From positions 1-34,518 of the forward strand of contig NZ_VELE01000013.1 of NCBI RefSeq assembly GCF_007681555.1: a DNA stretch of 34,518 nucleotides. Direction: 5' to 3'. Of the stretch, positions 30,301 through 34,518 are shown one piece after another; positions within the stretch are counted from its first letter, which is position 1, and the number at the start of each line of letters is the position of its first letter. Origin of the DNA: Kocuria salsicia. GTDB lineage: Bacteria; Actinomycetota; Actinomycetes; Actinomycetales; Micrococcaceae. Under the pieces are notes generated by a model. That model did no database searches, had not been told where the DNA came from, and was given only the letters and a program-made list of their open reading frames with translations. The translations under genes and the position numbers were made by a program.

Positions 30301-31431
30301 GTGCGCGTCGTCGTGGCACCGGACAAGTTCAAGGGGTCGGTGACCGCCCACGAGGCGGCGGCCGAGCTTGCGGCGGGCATTGCCGAGGTGCGCCCGGACG
30401 CCGTCGTGGAGGTTCTGCCGGTCGCCGACGGCGGGGAGGGGACGCTCGACGCCGCCCTGGACGCGGGCTTCGAGCGCCACGACCTCACCGTCACCGGACC
30501 CGCGGGAAGTCCCGTCCCCGCCGCGTGGGGTCGACGCGGGGACGAGGCCGTGGTGGAGATGTCCTTGGCCTCGGGCCTCGCTGTCCTCCCCATCCAGGAC
30601 GGCCGCCCCGTGCTCGCACCCCGCACCGCCACGAGCCGCGGCACGGGCGAGCTCGTGGCCGCCGCGCTCGATGCCGGCTGCACCCGCGTGCTGCTCGGCG
30701 TGGGCGGCAGCGCGACCACTGACGGCGGCGCGGGGATGCTCGCCGCGCTGGGGCTGCGCCTGCTGGACCTGGACGGCCGCGACCTGCCCCCTGGCGGCGC
30801 GGCGCTCGCGGAGTTGCGTCACGTGGACGCCGCACAGCTGCACCCACGCATCCGGGACGTCGAGTTCGTGCTTGCCGCGGACGTCGACAATCCTCTGCTC
30901 GGCCTGCGCGGTGCCGCCACGGTCTTCGGCCCGCAGAAGGGCGCCTCCGAACAGGACGTCCTGGACCTCGACGCCGCCCTGGCCGTGTTCCGCGACCGCC
31001 TCGCGGACGCGCTCGGCGAACCGGCCCGCCAGGCCGCGGACGCCCCCGGCGCGGGGGCCGCGGGCGGCGTCGGATACGCGGCACTCGCGGTGCTGGGGGC
31101 GCGGCGCAGGCCGGGGATCGACGTCGTGCTCGACCTTGTGGCGCTCGATGCCGCAGTGGCCGATGCGGACCTGCTGCTCACCGGCGAGGGCAGCCTGGAC
31201 GAGCAGAGTCTCGGCGGGAAGACGCCGCTGGGCGTGCTGCACGTGGGGCGGCGCCACGGCGTGCCCGTGGTGGCCGTGTGCGGACGCACCACCCTGGATG
31301 CCGCGACACTTCGCGAGGCGGGGTTCGCCGCCGTCCACGAACTGCGCGCGCTTGCAGCGGACCCAGAAACGTCGATGCGAGGGGCACCTCGCCTGCTCCG
31401 TGAGGTCGGTCGCCGCATCGCCTCGCAGTGA
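30301..31431 (+). CDS. glxK: Glycerate kinase (GarK/GlxK family)
   Basis: The 376-residue product is a type II glycerate kinase that phosphorylates glycerate (normally to 2-phosphoglycerate), feeding glycolysis. Family marks are the N-terminal VVVAPDKFKGSVTAHEAA, the PVADGGEGTLDA segment, LGVGGSATTDGGAGMLAALG near residues 135-155, GPQKGAS, and TGEGSLDEQSLGGKTPLGV near 290-310. The GTG at 30301 follows AGAAGGAGGAG, a very strong ribosome-binding site. The gene is intact and co-directional with hyi. Without glyoxylate carboligase and tartronate semialdehyde reductase in the window, its glycerate may come from elsewhere. The allB remnant begins about 250 nt downstream. Confidence 0.94.
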   Translation: MRVVVAPDKFKGSVTAHEAAAELAAGIAEVRPDAVVEVLPVADGGEGTLDAALDAGFERHDLTVTGPAGSPVPAAWGRRGDEAVVEMSLASGLAVLPIQDGRPVLAPRTATSRGTGELVAAALDAGCTRVLLGVGGSATTDGGAGMLAALGLRLLDLDGRDLPPGGAALAELRHVDAAQLHPRIRDVEFVLAADVDNPLLGLRGAATVFGPQKGASEQDVLDLDAALAVFRDRLADALGEPARQAADAPGAGAAGGVGYAALAVLGARRRPGIDVVLDLVALDAAVADADLLLTGEGSLDEQSLGGKTPLGVLHVGRRHGVPVVAVCGRTTLDAATLREAGFAAVHELRALAADPETSMRGAPRLLREVGRRIASQ

Positions 31432-31684
31432 CGGAGCCTTCCACTTCCACGGGCACTCGAGGACGAGCCGCCCCTCACGCACCGCACCGCCCGGCCACGA
31501 GCGCCGGAACGCGCCAGCGGAAGGGCACCCCTTCCACGAATGCCTCCCCGCAGCACGGTTCACCTCAAAAGAAGACCCCGGAGTCCACCCGGGACAAGAC
31601 CCCCCCAGCCCGGGGCGGCCGCAGACCCCGAGGTCGACGAGGAGCGCGCAAAGAAGCGGGTGCGGGCCACGGCGGACCAGGCGC
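31432..31684. other. Non-coding gap holding no recognisable gene
   Basis: This 253-bp stretch occupies the place where the first ~70 codons of allantoinase should be. I see no matching residues (such as the metal-binding THVH segment), no ribosome-binding site with a plausible frame, and no clear terminator. Confidence 0.5.
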
Positions 31685-32600
31685 ATGCCCCTGAACTCCG
31701 TGACCGCCACCGTGAACGTGCCCGCCCTGGAGTACGAGCGGCTGTTCACGGCGCAGAACGCGTTCGTGGACATCGGCTTCCGGGGCGGCGCCGTCCCCGG
31801 CAACAAGGAAGGACCTGCGCCCCCGCACGATGACGGCGTGTCCGGCTTCAAGTGCTTCCTGCTGCACTCCGGGGGTGGAGGAGTTCCCCCACCTGGAGGC
31901 GGACGAGATGGCGGAGGCGCTCGCGGAGAACGTCGAGCGCACCCGCTGGACCGGGGCCCGCTCGCACATCCTGCACCTGTCCTCCTCGGACGCGATCCCC
32001 ATGATCCGCTCCGCCAAGAACGACGGCCTGGACATCACCGTGGAGACCTGCCCGCACTACCTCACGCTGCTCTCCGAGGAGATCCCGGACGGCGCCACCG
32101 CGTTCAAGTGCTGCCCACCGGTGCGCGAGGTCTCCAACCGGGAGAAGCTGTGGGAGGGGCTGATCGACGGCACCATCGACTACATCGTCTCGGACCACTC
32201 CCCCTCCACGCTGGACCTCAAGGACCTGGGCAACGGGGACTTTGGGGTCGCGTGGGGCGGCGTCTCGTCGCTGCAGCTGGGCCTGTCCCTGATCTGGACC
32301 GAGGCACGACGCCGCGGGGTCGGGCTCGAGCGCGTGGTGCGGTGGATGTCCACGCGCCCTGCCGAGCGCGTGGGCCTGCGCGGCAAGGGCAAGCTGTCCC
32401 TGGGCTATGACGCGGACATGGCCGTCTTCGCCGCGGACGAGAGCTACGTGGTGGACGCCCAGCGCCTGAACCACAAGAACCCCGTCACCCCGTACCAGGG
32501 CAAGGTGCTCTCCGGGAAGGTCCGCAGGACCTTCGTGGGTGGCCGCCAGGTGGACCACGAGACCCCCACCGGCCGCCTGATCTCTCACGGCCAGGTCTGA
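31685..32600 (+). pseudogene. allB: Allantoinase (allB) remnant
   Basis: The remnant reads MPLNSVTATVNVPALEYERL, AFVDIGFRGGAVPGNKEG and GVSGFKCFLLHSG in one frame. A 5-G run at 31871-31875, one G too long, then shifts it; the next frame continues VEEFPHLEADEMAEAL, GARSHILHLSSSDAIPMIRS, CPHYLTLLSEEIPDGATAFK and YIVSDHSPSTLDLK, and so on to SHGQV. The first ~70 residues with the metal-binding His pair are missing. About 60 residues around the HAED segment, between EMAEAL and GARSH, are deleted. The downstream metal Asp (SDHSP) and CPHY are intact. A small out-of-frame patch also follows GNKE. Allantoinase opens allantoin to allantoate; this copy cannot function. Confidence 0.88.
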
Positions 32601-32601
32601 C

Positions 32602-32646
32602 GACGGCGCCGTGCCCCGCCTTCGCGGGACGGGGCACGGCGTCGTC
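32602..32646 (+). terminator. Strong hairpin terminator after the allB remnant
   Basis: CGCCGTGCCCCG (32607-32618) pairs perfectly with CGGGGCACGGCG (32630-32641), and five more pairs (one G-U) extend the stem to 17 bp. It begins right after the TGA and would also block read-through into the convergent DinB-like gene. Confidence 0.75.
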
Positions 32647-32687
32647 TGCCCGTCGTCCAGGTCCGGGCGTTCCGGACGACGGCGCTG

Positions 32688-33245
32688 TCAGACCTTCCAG
32701 GGGGTCACGAAGTCATTCGCGGGTCGTCCTTCGACCGCCGCGAGCAGTTCAGCGGCCTGGGCGCCGTCGATCTCCTCACGGATGACGTCGGCTTGGCCCG
32801 CGTGCCGGGCGATCTCCTCCACGTGGTGCACGTAGAGGTACCGCAGCTTCGCCGGGCGAGCGTCGTTCATGCCCACCCAGGGCATGGGACCCACGGGCAG
32901 CTCCGCGTCGAGGTCACCGTCACGGCACATCTCCATGTACTCGCCGCGGACCGCATCGAAGGTCTCCAGCAGCGTTGTGATCTCCTCTTCGTCCGACGGT
33001 GTGAAGCTCACGAAGAACGCCTCGAACGGCTGGTCGTGCTCGTGGTGTCCCGCCCCGGAGAGCGACTGCTTCATGCAGAAGATGATGTGCTTGGTGATCC
33101 CGCTGATGCTCAAGGCGCCGCGCAGGGGCGTGCGACGTGCCTGGGCGTCGTCGAGTCCGTAGGAACTCGCGCGGATCGCATCGAGCTGAACATCCAGGTA
33201 GTTGCAGAGAGTGGTGCGTTCATCGTCGATCTGGGGCAGGTACAC
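32688..33245 (-). CDS. DinB-like / DUF664 family protein
   Basis: This 185-residue protein matches the actinobacterial DUF664 branch of the DinB four-helix fold. Typical parts are ERTTLCNYLDVQLDAIRASSYGLDD, abbreviated as ERTTLCNYLDVQLDAI, RRTPLRGALSISGITKHI and YVHHVEEIARHAGQADVIREEIDG, in which His residues form the metal site. In actinobacteria some members are mycothiol-dependent S-transferases or detoxification enzymes; the exact activity here is unknown. GTG 33245 has GAGAGGA 7 nt upstream. It is divergent from a WYL regulator, 94 bp away, which probably controls it. Confidence 0.87.
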   Translation of the reverse strand: MYLPQIDDERTTLCNYLDVQLDAIRASSYGLDDAQARRTPLRGALSISGITKHIIFCMKQSLSGAGHHEHDQPFEAFFVSFTPSDEEEITTLLETFDAVRGEYMEMCRDGDLDAELPVGPMPWVGMNDARPAKLRYLYVHHVEEIARHAGQADVIREEIDGAQAAELLAAVEGRPANDFVTPWKV

Positions 33246-33299
33246 GGTGATGTCCTCTCAGGGTCAGCGGGTGCTGTCGGGACCATGACACCCGGTGTT

Positions 33300-33318
33300 G
33301 CGGACAGTTCCGGTCCGC
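33300..33318. repeat. Inverted repeat in the DinB-WYL divergent region
   Basis: GCGGAC and GTCCGC form 6-bp arms around AGTTCCG. A second, weaker pair TGTC/GACA lies at 33275-33290. Either could be an operator for the WYL regulator that starts at 33340. Confidence 0.35.
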
Positions 33319-33339
33319 TGCGTCGAGAAGAATGCAGGC

Positions 33340-34296
33340 ATGGCGGAAACCACTCAGCGCGTCCTGCGTCTGCTCGGACTGCTGGAGGCTCGCACCACGT
33401 GGCAGGCGCGGGAGCTCGCGACGCGTCTCGAGGTCACGGAGCGCACCGTGCGCCGGGACGTCACCAGATTGCGGCAGCTGGGCTATCCCGTAGAAGCCGC
33501 GCCAGGGCTGGACGGCGGATACCGCTTGGGTGCCGGGCGCCGCCTGCCTCCCCTGCTCCTCGACGACGACGAGGCTGTCGCCCTGGTTGCCTGCCTCCGC
33601 ATGGGCGCGCTCTCTGGCACAGATGACGTGGGAGAAACCGCTCTGCGCGCGCTGACGAAGCTTGACCAGCTTCTGCCTCCGCGACTGCACTCACTCGTCG
33701 CAGCCGTCGACGGGGCTACTCGAGCTCTCCCGCGCAACAGACCTGCCGTTGATCTCCACCTGCTGCAGCAACTGGCGACGGCACAGCGTGACCACATGTT
33801 GGTGCGTTTCGACTACCGCAAGCCCACCGGGGAGGTCAGCTCCCGGGAGGTGGAGCCGGTGCGACTCATGACCCAGGGGGAGCACTGGTATTTGCAGGGT
33901 TTCGACCGCGTGCGGGACGACTGGCGGGTGTTCCGCCTGGACCGGGTGACCAACCTCCGCGCCACGACCTGGCAGTTCGCGGTTCGTGAGGCGCCGCCGC
34001 TGGACTTCCGCCGTGATCTTGCCAGCCGCTACCCGTGCCGTGTCCGCGTGGAGATGGGCGTCGATGTGGAGAAAGCCACCGTCCGGATACCGGCCCCCTA
34101 TCGGAGCCATCTGGAACCCACTGCTCGCGGCTGCCGTTTCCTGGTGGGCGCACCCGATTGGGACGACCTCGCATGGCACGTCCTGTGGGTCAGCCGAGAC
34201 CTCAAAGCTCCTGTGACAGTCCTGGACGGGGCAGATGCGGATCCGTTCCGGGAGGCCATGGCACGCATCTCAGACCACGCGCGAGAGGCGAGTTAG
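33340..34296 (+). CDS. WYL-domain transcriptional regulator (YafY/PafC-like)
   Basis: The 318-residue product begins with a DeoR-like winged helix-turn-helix (RVLRLLGLLEARTTWQARELA and TERTVRRDVTRLRQLGYPVE; residues about 7-60). A WYL ligand-sensing domain at about 150-225 follows, including REVEPVRLMTQGEHWYLQGFD and WRVFRLDRVTNL. A C-terminal WCX extension (VGAPDWDDLAWHVLWVSRDL) ends it. WYL proteins sense nucleic acids or small ligands and often regulate a neighbouring gene, here the divergent DinB-like gene. The ATG 33340 is chosen because the fold starts at once; an AAGAAT hexamer 6 nt upstream again hints at a leaderless mRNA. The next gene downstream faces it and is cut by the window end. 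Confidence 0.92.
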   Translation: MAETTQRVLRLLGLLEARTTWQARELATRLEVTERTVRRDVTRLRQLGYPVEAAPGLDGGYRLGAGRRLPPLLLDDDEAVALVACLRMGALSGTDDVGETALRALTKLDQLLPPRLHSLVAAVDGATRALPRNRPAVDLHLLQQLATAQRDHMLVRFDYRKPTGEVSSREVEPVRLMTQGEHWYLQGFDRVRDDWRVFRLDRVTNLRATTWQFAVREAPPLDFRRDLASRYPCRVRVEMGVDVEKATVRIPAPYRSHLEPTARGCRFLVGAPDWDDLAWHVLWVSRDLKAPVTVLDGADADPFREAMARISDHAREAS

Positions 34297-34370
34297 GGGG
34301 TGCCGGCCGGGGCTGATCGCCGCGGGCGGTGTGAGGTCGATGGTTTGGGGCCCTCCGGTTGAGTTTCTCA

Positions 34371-34517
34371 TCAGTCCGGGCGGACAGCGCTCAAGCAGAA
34401 GAGGTGACCCATCGGGTCGAGCATGACGCGCCACGGTTCGGGTGAGGGCTGGAAGGGGGCTTGACCCTTGATCTTGGACACGCGGAATCCAGCACGATGC
34501 TGGGAGAAGCGAGAATC
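34371..34517 (-). CDS. 3' end of a VOC/glyoxalase-like gene (truncated by window)
   Basis: The minus strand reads inward from the right edge: after RVSKIKGQAPFQPSPEP comes WRVMLDPMGHLFCLSAVRPD and a stop (TGA, 34373-34371). The W-RVMLDP-G-FCL closing strand is characteristic of VOC-superfamily proteins of the glyoxalase-like/dioxygenase-like actinobacterial group. Only the last ~48 residues are inside the window. It converges on the WYL regulator, with about 75 bp between the two stops. Confidence 0.7.
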   Translation of the reverse strand, partial: DSRFSQHRAGFRVSKIKGQAPFQPSPEPWRVMLDPMGHLFCLSAVRPD

Positions 34518-34518
34518 C

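Noticed and set aside
1-34518. tRNA, rRNA, CRISPR array, prophage or toxin-antitoxin locus
   Set aside because: No cloverleaf with a TTCGA arm, no rRNA-like tract, no regularly spaced repeats, and no recognised phage or toxin gene were found.

Overview
The window comes from a high-GC Gram-positive bacterium, most likely an actinobacterium of the Micrococcaceae (Kocuria-like). This is an inference from the strong G/C bias at third codon positions, frequent GTG starts, the long 471-residue GAPDH type with an N-terminal extension, a DUF664/DinB-like protein, a WYL regulator, and many genes that look leaderless (a TANNNT hexamer 6-8 nt before the start codon). No rRNA, tRNA, CRISPR array, prophage or replication origin was seen.

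Layout. (1) 0-1.7 kb: a VOC/glyoxalase-fold gene and a decayed IS481-family transposase. (2) 1.8-5.4 kb: 3-hydroxyisobutyryl-CoA hydrolase (valine catabolism), then a TDT/TehA-type membrane transporter divergent from a LysR regulator. (3) 5.6-11.4 kb: a complete peptide/opine/nickel-type ABC importer on the minus strand, in the order Tat-lipoprotein binding protein, two permeases, fused double ATPase. (4) 12-15.3 kb: GDPD phosphodiesterase, HAD phosphatase, PEBP-like protein and PfkB sugar kinase. (5) 15.6-18.9 kb: GAPDH converging on a DszC/SfnB-like flavin monooxygenase whose leader carries a SAM-I-type riboswitch, an upstream promoter and a downstream hairpin, which points to organosulfur use. 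(6) 18.9-22.4 kb: M18 aminopeptidase, CPBP membrane protease and a class I glutamine amidotransferase. (7) 22.4-32.6 kb: remains of a purine/allantoin-glyoxylate catabolic region. Intact members are an IclR-type regulator, malate synthase A (aceB), hydroxypyruvate isomerase (hyi) and glycerate kinase. Broken members are ureidoglycine aminohydrolase (allE), an allantoin/hydantoin racemase, an NCS1 permease and allantoinase (allB). An rmlA fragment, an intact zinc alcohol dehydrogenase and a DoxX-like gene are interspersed. (8) 32.7-34.5 kb: a DinB-like protein divergent from a WYL regulator, then the 3' end of another VOC gene running off the window.

How it fits together. The four degraded allantoin genes show independent lesions (internal deletions, frameshifts, a lost start codon), so allantoin uptake and breakdown through this locus appear lost. 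The glyoxylate-side enzymes survive. Palindromes sharing a TTCCA-N5-(T/C)GGA(A/T) pattern lie just after the predicted promoters of both aceB and hyi, which suggests one IclR/AllR-type repressor once controlled, and may still control, the locus. Glyoxylate carboligase and tartronate semialdehyde reductase, usual partners of hyi and glycerate kinase, are absent here.

Limits. All calls come from reading sequence and recalling family motifs; no alignment or database search was run. Some single-base frameshifts (for example in a 5-G run in allB) could be sequencing errors, but the large internal deletions could not.
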